Notes under the pieces: model-generated | Database searches by the model: none | The model's input: only the letters and a program-made list of their open reading frames with translations | Told to the model about the DNA's origin: nothing | Origin: Trichomonas vaginalis G3 | Taxonomy: Eukaryota > Parabasalia > Trichomonadida > Trichomonadidae | Assembly (NCBI RefSeq): GCF_026262505.1 | Contig: NC_067205.1 | Location: 5,270,001 to 5,334,000 of the forward strand | DNA length: 64,000 bases | Reading direction: 5' to 3' | Position numbers and translations under genes: made by a program | Shown: piece by piece, positions 21,200 through 34,600 of the stretch | Numbering within the stretch: position 1 is the stretch's first letter | Layout: each line of letters starts with the position of its first letter

Positions 21200-23745
21200 T
21201 TTACTTACTATACTCCAACACCCGTAATCGTGTAGTTACCAAATTGAAGAGGTAAATTATCAAAGAGAGAAGAAGAGGAAGAAGAGAAGAAGAGAAACAC
21301 GAAGAAGAGAAGTTTGGCAAACCCCTTGTTTGCGATGACTCTTACGAAATTTCCCAACCTACCCATTACAAATCCCAACAGCGACAAGGCAAGGTTCTTA
21401 CCCCAGTCCTCAAACAGACCTTGGGACACTTGACCCTTACCCTTCGAAATTACGTACCAATGCCTAGCTCTTATGGGAATGCTTGCTGTTCGGTATGCAA
21501 CTTTGTTCCAATCCAAACAAGAAGACGAAGTCAGCACACTTGACGGTGACAAGCTCACAAACCTAGAAGAACCTCGAGTTTCTAAAGTAAAAAAATTTTA
21601 TTTAGGGGAAAACCAGTAAATTTAGTGTTTATTTAGTTAAGTAGCTTAAATTAATGAGAATTTGAAGTAGTTCCTGACCCCTAATTGACTCTTCGTCATC
21701 CCAGTGCGAGTGACGGTCGTCCCAGAGGATTGGTAGAATTATGCCAATCCAGACGATTTTGTCCCTCCACGCATTAGGATGTAACTGACTCGTAGAGTTC
21801 ATGACCTCCGCCTTGCACCAGACACCTTCCCTTGGAACTAAGCTTCTTCAAGTGCTGAAGCGATTGGCTGCGACCATCTTGAAATGACACTTTGTCCGTT
21901 TGCGTCAATGTTTGTTGTTCTCGTGCCATAGTCGTGAAAAATACAGACAAACAGTTATATATGAGTTTGAGACCCAAGATGTGTAAATCGACCTGTCCGA
22001 TTCAAAGACTCGAGGCACCATGAAATAAAACGGGAATTAGCTAGAAGGATATAAATGACCTGGTTGCACCACTCCACCTCCACCACCTTTACCTGTTCCT
22101 CAAGTAAATAAGCCTTTCCCTGTTCCCAGATAGTCCCCATTTTATATTCAAATTCGAATAAAAATTTTTTATTTCATGCAATTTTATTTCGTGCCGTCTT
22201 CAAGTTATGCCCCGAGTACTTACGCTGGAGAGGAATGAACTGCGTGAAAAATTTTGTCAATCTTGAATGACCCATCTTTTCACCGACCATTCCCATTTCA
22301 ATGAGTTTGTTATACCTTCTTCGTTCCAATGAGTGCGTCAATGTTCTCATAGTTAAACCTTGACTTTGATTTACTCGGAGAAGAATTTGTTACTTCGTCA
22401 AGGACTTGTTTGCGAACTGAGGGTAAGACAATGTTCCACCATAGTGTTTTAATTGTTACTAAGCCACATTTGACCTTGAGTGAATTCGTAACTTCAAAAC
22501 AAGAAGGAGAAAACCTGTTCAACAAAGTTGTCGACCTTCTCATAAATGTTTACTTTTTCATCGCTTTGATGTTCTTAAGGAATATCCCCATTCGAATTCA
22601 TAAGCATGAGTGTCATGCAAGTTTGGGTTTAAGCTTTCCTAAAAATCATACAGTTGTTGTATGACTTTTCCAACTGTATATGCCTTCCTGGAAGCAACAT
22701 CTTCGTTTGAAATTCCAGTCGGGGATATATTGACGAACCTATGTATGCGGCCGTTAAGGTCGACATAGTATATTTTTTCATCTGAGTCGAACTTATCCAT
22801 CCAACGACCAGTTTTTGGAAATTCAAGCGATCTCTATTCTTCTGAAGAAACCTCGGCCTGTTATCTCATAAACAATCGTCAAACAACCTTTTCATATAAA
22901 AACCTTCGACCTACTCTGATCTCTCCAATAACACATTTGGACGATCAATGGATTCTCAAATGGAATTTGTTATAGATCTGAAATTCTTTGCAACTCATTG
23001 AAGGTTTCTGTTGCAGGTTGGTATCCGAACCAAATCCAAAACTCCTATTTGTAACTGTGTACTTCTTTGTCCTATAAACTTTGTCTGGAACACATTTGGG
23101 CTTGTAACAGTGAAAAGTCTTTTTCTCTTTTACAAAAGTTTCTGTCAGCTTTGTCATCTGGAATTTTCCAAACAAACCTCTCGAAAGAATGTATACAGCT
23201 CGACAATGTTGCACTTGCCTTCGAACAATGGGTTGTAAGACTTTCGTTCAAAAACTGAATGGTTGTGGAAAATACAAATCTTCAAACCAATGGTAAGTCT
23301 TTGTCAAACAACAAAATCGTCATGCTGAAGAACCTTCTCAGTCGGAATGTTGACTGTATTGGACATTTGCCAACGGTTGCATTTTGCCAATTGACCTCTG
23401 AGGAATGCTACCTTGTTTCACACATGACGCAAGATAGCTTCATTTCTCATTCTGTAACAAGACCAGTTTCCTGAGACATGTAAGATAAAGGATGTCATTG
23501 ACAAATTTTCAATGAATTTAAATTCCATACCTGTTCAGGTTAATGTCAGACTGTTTATGAACGGGAAGTATCCAGCATGTTTGTCTGACTGCTTGAGGGT
23601 TGTTGGTACCATTCAAACTTCACGCTTGCAATTTCCTTCAATTTGCATTTCAAAAATATTACTGAGCGAGGTCAAACATTTGTTCTCTCTTTGTAGTCTT
23701 GAAAGCTCAAGAAGTTCGTCGCGCTTTGTGCATCATTGCCATGTG
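21200..23745 (-). pseudogene. E1 part: structural or fibre gene remnants
   Basis: Several minus-strand patches with protein-like composition and low repeat content. None carries a motif that I can name. By position between other virion genes they are probably structural. Plus-strand readings here look like shadows. At 21250-21300 there is a GAA-rich simple repeat. Confidence 0.25.
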
Positions 23746-23749
23746 CCAT

Positions 23750-23774
23750 NNNNNNNNNNNNNNNNNNNNNNNNN
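23750..23774. other. Assembly gap (25 N)
   Basis: Twenty-five undefined bases. The true length is unknown. The gene on the right side starts in mid-protein, so sequence is missing here. Confidence 0.99.
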
Positions 23775-24120
23775 ATAAGAGAGAGATATTAAGCGCAAAA
23801 AATGAACCCACAATGTTCTAAATGTAAAGCAGCAATGAGGAAAATATAACTACTCCGTCAAAGAGATAGAACGTATGAGAAACGACTATGCTGACTTAAA
23901 AAGAAGTAGAGAAACAGCAGAAGATAAAATGGACATGTTGACATTTCTGAACAAAAACTATCCAACAGCAGAAGATTTCCTTCTATCTGACGTCAAGAAG
24001 AAGTATAAAGAAATTTCGGCATTGTTAAAAATTCGATGTACTGACAGAAGAAATAGAAGCTACGAAATTGTTTAGAATTCACGAATTCACAATGTTTATC
24101 CAATGTAAAACGCTTATAAA
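23775..24120 (+). pseudogene. E1 part: relative of the E2 protein at 50281-51221
   Basis: MNPQCSKCKA and ERMRNDYADLKRS, then FLNKNYPTAEDFLLSDVKKK, match the C-terminal half of the E2 protein almost word for word. A CxxC pair suggests a zinc-binding site. This is the closest protein match between E1 and E2. It begins at the assembly gap and is truncated there. Confidence 0.6.
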
Positions 24121-24126
24121 ATAACT

Positions 24127-24320
24127 GGGGTAGAAAAGAGGGTAGAAAAACGGGGTAGATATACCTTCTACCCTAAAATATATTTTTGCTGAATTTCTGA
24201 GTAAATTCTGAGTAAAATGACATATGGAACACGTACTTTTTCAGTAAGGACATATGGGGTAGAAATGAGGGTAGAAACGGGGTAGATATACCCTTCTACC
24301 TAAAATATATTTTTTGCTGA
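24127..24320 (+). promoter_or_regulatory. Two copies of the E1 word module (GGGTAGA type)
   Basis: Copies at 24127-24193 and 24256-24320. Each has three direct GGGTAGA words about 12 bases apart, a centre GGTAGATATACC, an inverted word TTCTACC, and then AAAATATATTTTT and GCTGA. They lie between the 3' ends of two convergent genes. The E2 copies have the same layout with the word GGTGA. See findings. Confidence 0.7.
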
Positions 24321-24439
24321 AAAAAATGACCAAATTTCATGAGAAATTTCTCTAACCGACTTTTACAGGGTAGCCAAAACTCATGAAAATCGTAAAAATA
24401 AGAGAGTATTTGACAACTTCAAACAAGTAGGGTAGATGC

Positions 24440-25325
24440 ACTCTTTATTTTTCAGCTTGACTTTTTTACAATTTGAACTTTGTTCGCGTAGATGTGAATT
24501 CTGAAAGAAGTATGAGGGTCTTGTATGACTTTGTACTTCTCCCATAGTTCATGTCTGTCAAACTTACCTGCCATGGACTCTTTCATAAGTTCCATGAAAT
24601 CGTCTTCGGACAATCCAGGAAAAGTATGATATCAGTAAGTATTCTCTTTACATCCTTACTTAAACTCTTTGCTGTCTGTACACAAATGACAACTGAGATG
24701 TTAAAGTGTCTGAGCTTCTGAGAATTCGACACATATCTTGTTCTCTATTCTTAAGCAAAGGATGAGAAGCAAAGTCATCTAAGATAAGAAGACATCTGTG
24801 AGGGTAAGTCTTCAATCGTAAGATTGCAATTTCTTCAAATGTATTCTATCTCTTTCTGTTTGTTTCTGAAGTGTTTCTTCTCTAATTATTCTCTGCATTT
24901 CCTCATTTGGGTCTTTAAAACTTCGAATTGACATACTCATTTATAGCATTGTACTTCAAAACTCTTCTTTGGTACTTCTTTATCCAATCCAACAACTCAG
25001 AGTCTTTTATACATACTACTAACTTAGACTTTTTATATATCTTTGAACGAATTGACGGTTGGTCAAATTGACCCGAAGTAGCTACAAATGACAACTAACT
25101 CATAGAATGGGTTTTCTCATCTAGTTCTTGTTGTTGTGCAGCCATTTTAAGATAAAGTGAAAGTCTTACCCGACCAGGTGGTGCGATTGGACCTGTTATA
25201 CCATTCTGAGCAAATAAGAACTTGTCATGTATAGGCTTTATCTGAGCATTTTCTAACTTCCTCTTGTTCTTGTTTAAAACATTCTCAAATTTGCTTGTCA
25301 ATGTCAGCAAACTTTTTTTCTAACA
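24440..25325 (-). pseudogene. E1 part: packaging ATPase remnant
   Basis: A P-loop-like stretch is followed downstream by RCLLILDDFASHPLL, a clear Walker B motif with paired acids, and the C-terminal part resembles the E2 ATPase in layout. FtsK/HerA-type ATPases of this family pump DNA into the capsid. Broken. Confidence 0.55.
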
Positions 25326-25361
25326 TATTTTAAGAAAAATTAAAATTTTTATCTTTTGAAA

Positions 25362-25817
25362 ATGTCTAGCGATTCGCTATCTATATTCGAGACAAGCTTT
25401 TTGACAGCAAAACATCTGTCGACCATAAAATCTTACATAGTGTAAACAAGAAAGGTGAATTTGTTCTAAAGTTCTGTTCTGGGAATATGACAAGAACCAT
25501 AAAACATTAGGCAGAGAAGTCTTTTAAGTTTGTCAATGACAGACTTGTTGACAGAGATGACGCGCGATTGGAAAGATGAAGTCCAACAAAAGTTCTTAGA
25601 ATGCAAAGAAGACACATGCGCTGTTCTTGAAGATGAAATAGGAAACAGAATAGAAGAGCTATTAAAGGACAAAGAACTTTTACAGAAATATGGTTCTGAG
25701 AAGTTTGACATAACTCCCACCAGAGAAGAAGAAGAAGAAGAGAGAAGAAAGAAAAGAAAGTAGAAGAAGAGAAGAAAGAGCCAGAGCCAGAGCCAGAGAA
25801 AAAGAAATTTGACATGT
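25362..25817 (+). pseudogene. E1 part: small coiled-coil protein with charged tail
   Basis: Helical heptad-like middle (MTDLLTEMTRDWKDEVQQKF) and a glutamate- and then lysine-rich end. The leader contains TTTTTAT before the first ATG. Function unknown. Confidence 0.35.
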
Positions 25818-25819
25818 AA

Positions 25820-26265
25820 AAATAAAATTTTATTTTTAGAAACATTTCTGGGTCAATGTCAATGTTCTCTTCCTCTTTAGGAGCAAACACTGGCTTAGAC
25901 TCTAAAATCTTTTTACCCAATTTACCCTTGAACTTCTACAACTTTAGACTCATAATATTCATAGTCGTCTGCTTTTTTGGTTCATAAGGTATAACAAGTT
26001 TGTATGCTTTGCCTTCTTTAAGGTTTGAAAAACCTTCTGTCAAAATTTTCTTTGACTGCTAACAAACCTTCTATGTCTAAGTCTTCAAATTTCGCACCAT
26101 TTTTTAGTCACAATAGCAAACTTAACTGGTTCGATGTTCCAAACTTTGTCAAATGTAGACTTTTCAAAATGGTAGAAGTAAACATTCAAATAAGCGAATG
26201 GGTCTAGTTCTTCTTTGACTTCTGTCATGTACTTGTTGACTGAAATATATTCGTCATCTTTTCTA
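25820..26265 (-). pseudogene. E1 part: unidentified minus-strand remnant
   Basis: An FAYLNVYFYHFEKSTFDKVW patch shows real coding composition. No family recognised. It follows the helicase in the same direction. Confidence 0.3.
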
Positions 26266-26284
26266 TCGGATAAAAAAATATTTT

Positions 26285-27515
26285 TTTTAATTTACTCAGA
26301 AAAATTTTTCTTTGTATATACGCCGTTCTGAACATCTAAAGACTTTGACATTGCCAAGAATGTACGTTTAGAAGCTGCCATATAACCATACTCTTGACAA
26401 TACTGTTTATAACGGTCGTACAATGACCTTTCATCTAAACACTCAAAGTTAGTCTTCATCTATAAACAGTTCATATACACTCTTGTTTGCTTCTAACAAT
26501 GTTTGTCTTTCTTCGTTATGTGGAATTTGTCTTGGATTGAACTTTGAAATATCTAATGTCATGAAATATGAGAACAAGTGGTTGTAAAAGTTAGGTGTCA
26601 AAGTTTCTGCTAAGTCGTCAAAATATTCTGTATCTTGCATATGAGCTTCTGACGTTCTGACAACTACATATCTTCTGTCAGAACTTTTCTAACTTCATCG
26701 GAACAGCATTGTTTGAAACCATAATGAATTTGCAACATTTTCACCAAACTCTTTGGTCTTTATATTTTCTTCAACAACTCCAACTTTGTCTGTTATAAGA
26801 CTCTTCAAAAGCATCTGAGTTTAAAACTTTTGTTGTATCTATACTTTGAAGTTCATTGCAAACTATAAGTTTCATATTCTCAATTGAGGAGTTAAACTTG
26901 CCACAGATGTTTTCTAAGTTTGTCATATTAGGGTTCGAATAGCCCTCTAACAGTTTGCACAAAATATCTGTAAAGAAAGTGTTCTTACAGTTCCTTGTTT
27001 TCCAATTATAATGAGAGCAGTTTCATTTTTAGCACTTGGATGTTGTAAAGATGTTTGCAAACCAACATAAGATATACTCATAGACTCTTTCGTTTCCTAT
27101 TGCATATTAATTTCTTTGACATGGTCTAACCAAGCTTCATATAACATTTTCTTTCCATTCTACTTGTTCGTATTTATATCCAGTGAAGATAGAATAGAAG
27201 TTTGGAGATGGTGTATAGAACTTTATACCTCGAACTGAAAAATCTTCTAACTTTGACAATAAGATATCCCAAGCATCTAACATCTTCATTCCAACTTGTA
27301 CAACTTTTATTTTCTTAAGTTTCTGTCTACATTCTTGTTCAGACACTATGGTTGCTCTTGGTTTGTTAAAGACAACATCCCATTCTTTCATAACATAACA
27401 TTAAGATAATGACTAAACGTTTCAAATTCTCGACTGCTTTGTTATAGTCTCTAAATGGACACATATTTTGAACGCTTTGGAAGTCATAAAAATCTGAAAC
27501 GTCTATTCTGTACAT
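26285..27515 (-). pseudogene. E1 part: D5-like superfamily 3 helicase remnant
   Basis: Patches in order are a P-loop region with GKQGT, then ENICGKFNSSIENMKLIVCN followed by ELQS, and a C-terminal winged-helix-like part (YDRYKQYCQEYGYMAASKRT). This order is that of D5-type viral helicases, which unwind DNA at replication forks of NCLDVs, virophages and Polinton-like viruses. It would be E1's main replication protein. Broken. Confidence 0.55.
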
Positions 27516-27532
27516 TTTTTATAAAAAATAAA

Positions 27533-28930
27533 AAAATATTTTTTTTATTCTTGACTTTGTTGTTGCATTTGTTCCATTTGTTGCATTTGTTGTCTTGAGC
27601 TATTTGTTGTTGAAGTTGTTCTTGTAGTACAATACTTTCACCAGTTGCATCTTCAATTCGAAACTTTCTGCCGTCATGGACAAATACATAGACATAAAAG
27701 TTTTACAGGAACAAAGTTTGCGTCAACTAAGGTTAAGTTTATGTTTGCTAAAGTGTTTTGAGTTTACTAAAGCTGAAAACTCAGCATTCGAATGAACAAT
27801 AGGCAACCAGCAGAGAATGTGTTGTTTATACGCATGAGTATCTTTTGGTCATAGTAGTTTCTGTCGACATTCGAAAGCACTTTGAACCTAAGTTTGAAAA
27901 CAATATATAAAATAGGTGTACTTAAAGTCAATGGAACAGACAAACCTTGTATGACACCTTTTCCTGTTTAAGGAAACTGTTGGTAGTAAAAACCAGATAT
28001 AAGTTTTGTAATTATGCGTCATATCGTTATACTAAACTCAGTCGGACATCAAACATAATGAAACCTGCTCTAGTTGCAGCACATGTTACATCCGTCCTTA
28101 AAGTATTAAATAAGTCAACAAAACCTGTTGGTGGTATATCTGAGTAAGTATCTTCAAAGAAGTATTTTTACCATTCACAACAACAAAGTCTTCTGGTGTC
28201 AAAAGAGCAAAACAGGCTTTAGTCGTCATCGTGTTTAAGGTCAGTTTACAATATCGTCCTTGAGGACTTTGTAAGTTTGTTGTTATAGAATTATATGACT
28301 CAGGGTTTTTAGTCGTATAGTATAAACCACTATGTCTTCTGCCATTTACTTAGCAAGTAAATTTTTAATGAAATGTTGTGGTCGTCAAATATTTTTATGA
28401 CGTCTGGGAAACTATATTTTAAGTTCACGTTTCACCTCCTTTCATAACGTATATCTTGTCAATGACATTGTATGAAACCACACAGCAAGCAATGTCGGGT
28501 TCTATTTCTTTGATGTTTATATCGTCTGCCTCTGTCAAAAGTTTCAATAGTTTTTTCAAAATTTCATGAGGTGCGATGACATATGAGTTTCACTTTTACA
28601 GGGTTGTGCTCAACCAAGTTTAACATTATACCCAAAGCCTGACAATCTTCTCCTGAGTTTTAAGTTTGTCTTTAAGTTGTTTGGTAGTCGTTTCGAATAT
28701 CTGCAACAGAACTTAAGTCTCTGCTAACTTCAGGGTATGTTGGTTGTTCTTTTACAGGAACTATTGTTATACCATCTTCGTCTTCGTATGGTTTCCACTT
28801 CAACATCTCTTTCTTTGACATTGACAACAACACTTTGACTGTTTGTTTGAGTTGGTGAATTTAACTTCACATCTGCCATCGCCATTAAACCTTTTGAAAC
28901 ACTTACGCTTCTATTTTTCGGAAATGACAT
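27533..28930 (-). pseudogene. E1 part: capsid-type protein remnants
   Basis: It starts MSFPKNRSVSVSKGLMAMAD at 28930 and ends in a glutamine-rich tail near 27540. Beta-rich patches (NPESYNSITTNLQSPQGRYC) suit a virion shell protein. The identification as capsid or penton rests on position and composition. Confidence 0.35.
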
Positions 28931-28948
28931 TTTACTTAGAATAAAAAG

Positions 28949-29182
28949 ATGGACGTATTTGAGTATCTCTTCGAATTGAAGCAAAACAAAGTTTACACAC
29001 ACAAACAATACAAGTTCATTGATAGAATAGTTCTTTATACAAACAATGGAAAATGTTATAGAATAGCAGTCTTTGCTGAACCAAAATATTTTCATAAAGC
29101 AAAGAAAGTTGGTAAAACTGAAATGGTGAAAGTTCTTGAAGCAGACAAAAAATATAACAACAAAACTTACAGATATTTCTAA
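28949..29182 (+). CDS. E1 part: small protein of 77 residues
   Basis: A whole plus-strand frame (MDVFEYLFELKQNKVYTHKQ and so on), divergent from the minus gene that starts 19 bases away. Both start codons share a short AT-rich leader with TTTTTAT. Basic, tyrosine-rich, no membrane segment. Function unknown. Confidence 0.45.
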   Translation: MDVFEYLFELKQNKVYTHKQYKFIDRIVLYTNNGKCYRIAVFAEPKYFHKAKKVGKTEMVKVLEADKKYNNKTYRYF

Positions 29183-29189
29183 AGGTAAG

Positions 29190-30910
29190 TTTATAAATAC
29201 AATTATGTCAAAACTGGCGTACTGTCAAATTTTGACGGAGAGAAGTCAGTTCAAGAACAACTTACTGACCTGCTGCAAAATTGCTCGATGGAAGCTGTCG
29301 TTATGCCAATCTGAGGAGCTCCAGCAGGTTTCATCGAACGAATCTTCAAAAGAGCATCTTCCGTGAAAAGTGCTATTGGTTTTGTAAACTTCTTTGCTTT
29401 CAATTCATCTGACCGTCTCTGTCACCAGTATATTGTATTTGAAACTGTACCAACAGTTGAAATACCACCCATAAAGTCTTCTGAGTCAGCAAATGGAATG
29501 CCAAGCCAAAAGTTTGAACGGTCTCCATTTGTATATTGAGTTTTTTGAGCTCCTGTATGGAGTCCATACTTTCACATATGGCATAATAGAACTTTGCATT
29601 TCAGGTGTTAATGGTTGTTGTGAAGTTGTTGTTAAGTTCATAGCATCTAATGTCAAGTTGTATGACCTCATATCCTCAACTGTAGAATATTCTTCTCTTG
29701 GATAATATTTGCCATCTATGTTTATATGATATTTAATACCAGGGTTGTAGAAGCAAGAATAGTCATTTATAGTTCGTCTGAACAGTACAAACCATAGTAA
29801 TCTGCTTGTTTCATTGCAGTTGTTAAAGCAATATCTGTTCTTGCACCTGGGTCAGCACTTTGGTTTCCAACTTCACCTGCAAAGTCTTTGACAGATATTT
29901 GGTGTATAGGGAACATAAGTGGAACTGCAATATATTTTTGGCAGCTAAAGCATTTGAAATATCTGGGTCCAACATATAGACTGCAAGTCTGCTTTCTATT
30001 CTCTTGCATTCAAACTTTTCGCATGTGAACTTAACTGGGTCCCAAGCATCTCCAGCAGCATTGAAATATATAGTTTTACTTCAGTGTTGAGGTTTGAGAA
30101 ACCAAAGTCTAAGTCAACTTTGTTTTTGCAAAAGTCGGCGAATGACATTTTATTTGTTTCCCACTACTTCTGTAAGAGTGAATGGGTCTTGTGTTGGTGC
30201 AATGACTAAGTTATTTTTGCTTGGAGTAAGTTCGATAGAAATTTTCCTGCCCAGTTTGGGCAAGTACTTAAAAACCTGAAGATGAGGAAAGATGACAAAG
30301 AACTCTAAGTTTTCAGTTTTACTTTGGTTACTGCTGCTGCAGTTTGTCCAGAAAGGTCAACATAAACTCCTGGAACGTTAGGGTCAAGTCTTCTTTATTT
30401 TTTCAATAGTTGCATACTGGTCTGTTTGTTTCTCTAGCTTGTTTGTTGTACTGAGTTTCTCAAAGCGAACATTCATAGTTTGCCCATGTTACTGTTTGTA
30501 GACTAAGTCAGAGTTAGAATATATCTTATATCCCATGAAAACTTCTGGAGCATATTGGTATCCGACATAGAAAATTCATTGCAACCTTCTTGTCAGACAA
30601 CTTGGCAGAAGGTTTTATTTCAATGTCTTGTTCCACGTATAAGAATGAGTTGTCAATAGAATAATATGAAACCTGTCGCAAGCAATATCTACTGTTGTTG
30701 AAGAACCTTCTCCAAACTCACCTACGTTTCCATATGAAACAGCAGTTGTATATTCGTAAGTTCAGGAACTATTTCTGACCTTCTAATGGCATTGTCGCAT
30801 TCGTTATACCATTCGGAAACATTTCCATTCATAGCATCCAAAACTGTTGCGTTATATTCTGAGCGGCGTACATTTCATATGAGTAAAAATATAGAATAGT
30901 TGGATTTATA
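29190..30910 (-). pseudogene. E1 part: capsid-like protein remnants
   Basis: A gene begins MSFADFCKNKVDLDFGF at 30148. The stretch before it contains LDPNVPGVYVDLSGQTAAAV and GNVSEWYNECDNAIRR. Long beta-rich proteins here, next to the ATPase and helicase, suit major and minor capsid proteins of the double jelly-roll kind, but the fold cannot be proved by eye. Broken in many places. Confidence 0.4.
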
Positions 30911-31118
30911 TGTCATAATAGAACCCACGTGGACAAGCTTTACTTTCTTCCTGACTGAGTTTTTACTCTATACTCTTCTTTTCCTTCATTGCCCTCTGCT
31001 TGAAGTTGTTGCATCTTTGCATTATGTTCATCTAGTATGTTGCAAATTTCCCATGTCCTTTTTGCCTTTGGGCTCTGGTCGCCCCATCTCAGGTAACCTA
31101 TATCCTAGAAAGAGTTTG

Positions 31119-34100
31119 TCATAGTTTGTATTTGAGTCTTTGCGTATTGTTTGCATGACTCTGTCCTGAGTTCTGGTTCAAGCTCTTCAACAGTGCCTGT
31201 CCATATGGAATAAGCTCGTTTCCAAATATATGTTTTTGTAGCCATTCTGGTTTTCTTTCCATGTTACCAATTATATCTTTTTGTGAATGGAAAGCTTTTA
31301 CCCAATCTTTCAGTCTTGCGTCGTTTATTTCTGTAGTTGGTTTTATTTTGTCATGGAACATGTTTTTCAATACTAACATTTCATTTGGTACTGTCCATTT
31401 GAGTTTTCTTAAATATTCATCCCTTCTCGGTTCATTGTCTGAAAGTAAGTTTTTTATGACATTTTGCAAACTTTCGTTTGCAAGGTCATGTACAATAGGT
31501 TCTCTTCCTTCTCCCTCCCTAACTTTCTTTCTAAACTCTTCACCAAATATACCATCTCTATGGTTCTGTGTAGTTCTTTGAGATAAATGTTCTAGAACGT
31601 CAGGTGTTATATTTCCATCAGCCATGTTCATTTCATACTGGTCCAAAATATCTGCATGTTTCATATCTTTCAATGGCATTAAAGCCGCGCTTAAAATACC
31701 AGCTATATCTCGTTCACCAATTGACTTCCATTGCGTCTACAACTTCTTGGAATTGTGGTTGTAAGTTTATGAACCACTCTATCTGGATTAGCTTTATGAC
31801 CCCATCTCATTGTAGTTCCATCGTCGCTGCAGAAACAAAAGTAGGTTTGTTTCCATCTTGGTTAGGTTCTGAATGAACTTTAAACAATGTTTCATTTCTA
31901 TATGTTTTCTTGAAATTTAACCTTTATTTCACCGAGTTCATACCGAAGATGAACGTTAAATGCTCGTAAAGTAAAAGGGTTGTTGTATTTGTGTACATTT
32001 TCTTTCAGTACTTCCATTCTATGCTGAATATTTTCATCTGGTGCTGGAGTCTTTTGTATGTCGCAAAACATTTTCGATATTCTTCTACTATGTCAGCCGA
32101 ATTTTTTTAAGACTCTTGGAAATATTCCATATTCTCCGCATACTCTTGTTGAGGGTCAAGATTTTTCGGCTGTTCCAAATCTTCATCTAGTTCTGTGAAG
32201 TAGTTTCCAAAGGAGTGACTTGTTCGTTTCCTTCAGGCTCTTCTAGCTGTTGTTGCTGAACTATTTCTTCCATGTCTGGTTGTATCTGAACTAGTTCTTC
32301 CTGTGGAGTTTCTTGTACCTCATCTGCTGGCATTTCATATATCCGAGACCGTTTTCAACAATTTCCCTATCTACGTCATCCGCATTCATAAGCTTTTGTT
32401 CTTTCGTTCCGTCTCTATTTTTTACGCGTTTCATGACGAAAGTTGAATTGTCATTTAGCTCTGACATCAAATATCTCGAGTAAATTCATCCATGTCATTT
32501 GATGATATGCTATTAAATCATATCCCTTAGCGAGCTTGTATTTTCCAGGTTTGAGATTATATCCGTTTTGGTGCTGAGCCATAAAGCTAAATAGGTTCGG
32601 GTCAGTATTTCCATCCTTGAAACTTTCCAATAGCTTCTTTATATCTGTCACTAAAGTAATACTATCTGGGAAACCACACTCTTCTTTAAGCATTTTTAAG
32701 AATTCTTGGTTTCCTTGTTTCTCTACTTCTTTTATGTCCTTGCTCTGTTTGTGTTGTTGTGCAGGGTTTAACTGTTGTTGTTGTGCAGGGTTTTGAACTG
32801 TTGGTTGTTGTTGTGTGGTTGTTGTTGTTGTTGTGCTGGATTTTGAACTGTTGGTTGTTGTGTTGGTTTTGGTGCATGCCTGTGTCTGTGTCCATGTGAC
32901 GATGTAAATGTTCTAGGTAGTCCTGGTGCAGGTGCTTCTCTTGGAGGGTTTGGTGGTATATAAGTTCCACCAGCTGGCACATATGTTCCATCTGCAGCAT
33001 AATGTCCTACCTGACTTTTCGTTTTTAAGAAAGCATTTACTAGGTCTGTTTTGGTCTGTTGTAACTCTTTTTCTGACTTTCCACAACAGTTGCTCTAACG
33101 GCGTCATAGGCACTTTGAACTGCCTGTCTCGTTGCTGCATCTGTTATTTTCGTCATATTTTGTGCTACTTCTTTTAACTCTTTGTCGAAACCTTCAGACT
33201 TCAGTTTCTTTCCAGATGAGAAGTCGTTCACATTGTTTCACCTTACTATGAAGAGCTTCGAAAGCGTTCTTATAAGTCAGCATTTGTTAAAGCTTCATTT
33301 GAACTATCTTCATCCGCTTGTATTTTTGTCCTTATTGACCCTATAGCTGGCTGCTTTAGCGTTGGCTTGGGCATTCTAACCAGTCATTGTTAGCTTTTAT
33401 ATATTCTCTGCGCTTTTCATTGCCTTTTGCATGGCTGCGTCGTTTATTTTACTTTCTTGTGCTAAGTTTTCATACTGTACGTTTTGGTTTTTGCAACTGT
33501 AAAAAGTTTTTCTGCCTTTACATTTGCTTCAACTTCCTTTTTATACTCATCGCTATCCATATATGTCTTCAGGGCTTTTTGTTTTATCTCTCATCTTTCA
33601 GTATTTTATATTGAGTAGTATGGTTTTTCAAATTTATGACATCTTGTTCCATTTTTGCTACTTCTGTTGCTTTTTCTGACACTTTTTTTGCATATTCCTC
33701 TGTACTTAGTTCTTTCAGTGTTCTTCTTTCTTCTTTTTCTCTACGTTTAACTCATTGAGTTTTCTTTGTGTGTCTGTCAGTTTCTTTTCGTTTTCACTTA
33801 TTTGCTTCTGTATGTCTATGTTTGACTTTTTGACATCTGTTTTTGATTTTTGAGTGAACTCAAATTCATTTGACTTTGAGGGTTATAGGCTGTTCCGTCT
33901 GCAGCTCCACCATAGCCTGCCATTTTCGCTAAAAGTGCCGCTTCTAAACCTCCACTCTGTGCACCAACAACTCGGTTTAAAAGCATAGGATTGCTTGACA
34001 TTTGTTGCAACATAGTGGGGTCATTCAGCATTTGTTGTTGCAACTGTTGTTGTTGGTGTTAGTCTTACTATTGGATGTTTCAATGCTCTCTTCCTCTTAC

Positions 34101-34128
34101 GTATATTCTTACGTAGCTTACGTGGCAT
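31119..34128 (-). pseudogene. E1 part: very long coiled-coil / Q-rich protein remnant
   Basis: Starts MPRKLRKNIRKRKRALKHP, a strongly basic head, then an M/Q/N-rich stretch (MLNDPTMLQQMSSNPMLLNR), a long coiled coil, a glutamine/histidine low-complexity part near 32700-33000, and a charged C-terminal domain (31119-31679). About 1000 codons in extent. Such a protein could be a tape-measure-like or tegument-like virion component. Broken. Confidence 0.4.
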
Positions 34129-34600
34129 TTTAAGTGAAGTTAAAAAGCGGTTTTTGACAGATGTTTATATGACACTTTTTGTTCAGCACAAAAAACTACT
34201 GCGTCAAAGTGTTGTCAGTTTTGTAAAATAACCGTCCTATCTCATTCTATAAGGGGGAAAGGCTTCTCAAAGTATACTTCCTTGGAACGCCCGTAACTTT
34301 TCCTGTAGCGACGATAGACCCTTACTTGTCCGGACAAAGCTGTACTATTTTGAGTGCTCTACAAAAAAAGTCAACAGCAACGACTCTCAAAACCGTTGTG
34401 TAAAAAGTTTTACCGTTGGACAAAAAAGTATGTATAGAAAACAAAAAACGTTTATAGTTCATTCAATATTTGAGATGGAACGGTTTGCCAACGGAGACTT
34501 TTCAATAAAATAAAAAAATAGAGGGGTTACCGTTGACGAAAACGGTTTATCTCAAACTTTTCTATGAGTGGTCCGAAAAAAAACAGTTCATTTTTGTCTA
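34129..34600 (+). promoter_or_regulatory. Divergent intergenic region with a cluster of AACGG sites
   Basis: AACGG or its inverse CCGTT occurs at 34393, 34413, 34479, 34490, 34530 and 34541, six times in 155 bases. YAACGG is a standard Myb-binding core, and Myb proteins are main regulators in trichomonads. The region lies between two divergent genes of E1, so it is a candidate shared promoter. Confidence 0.5.
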
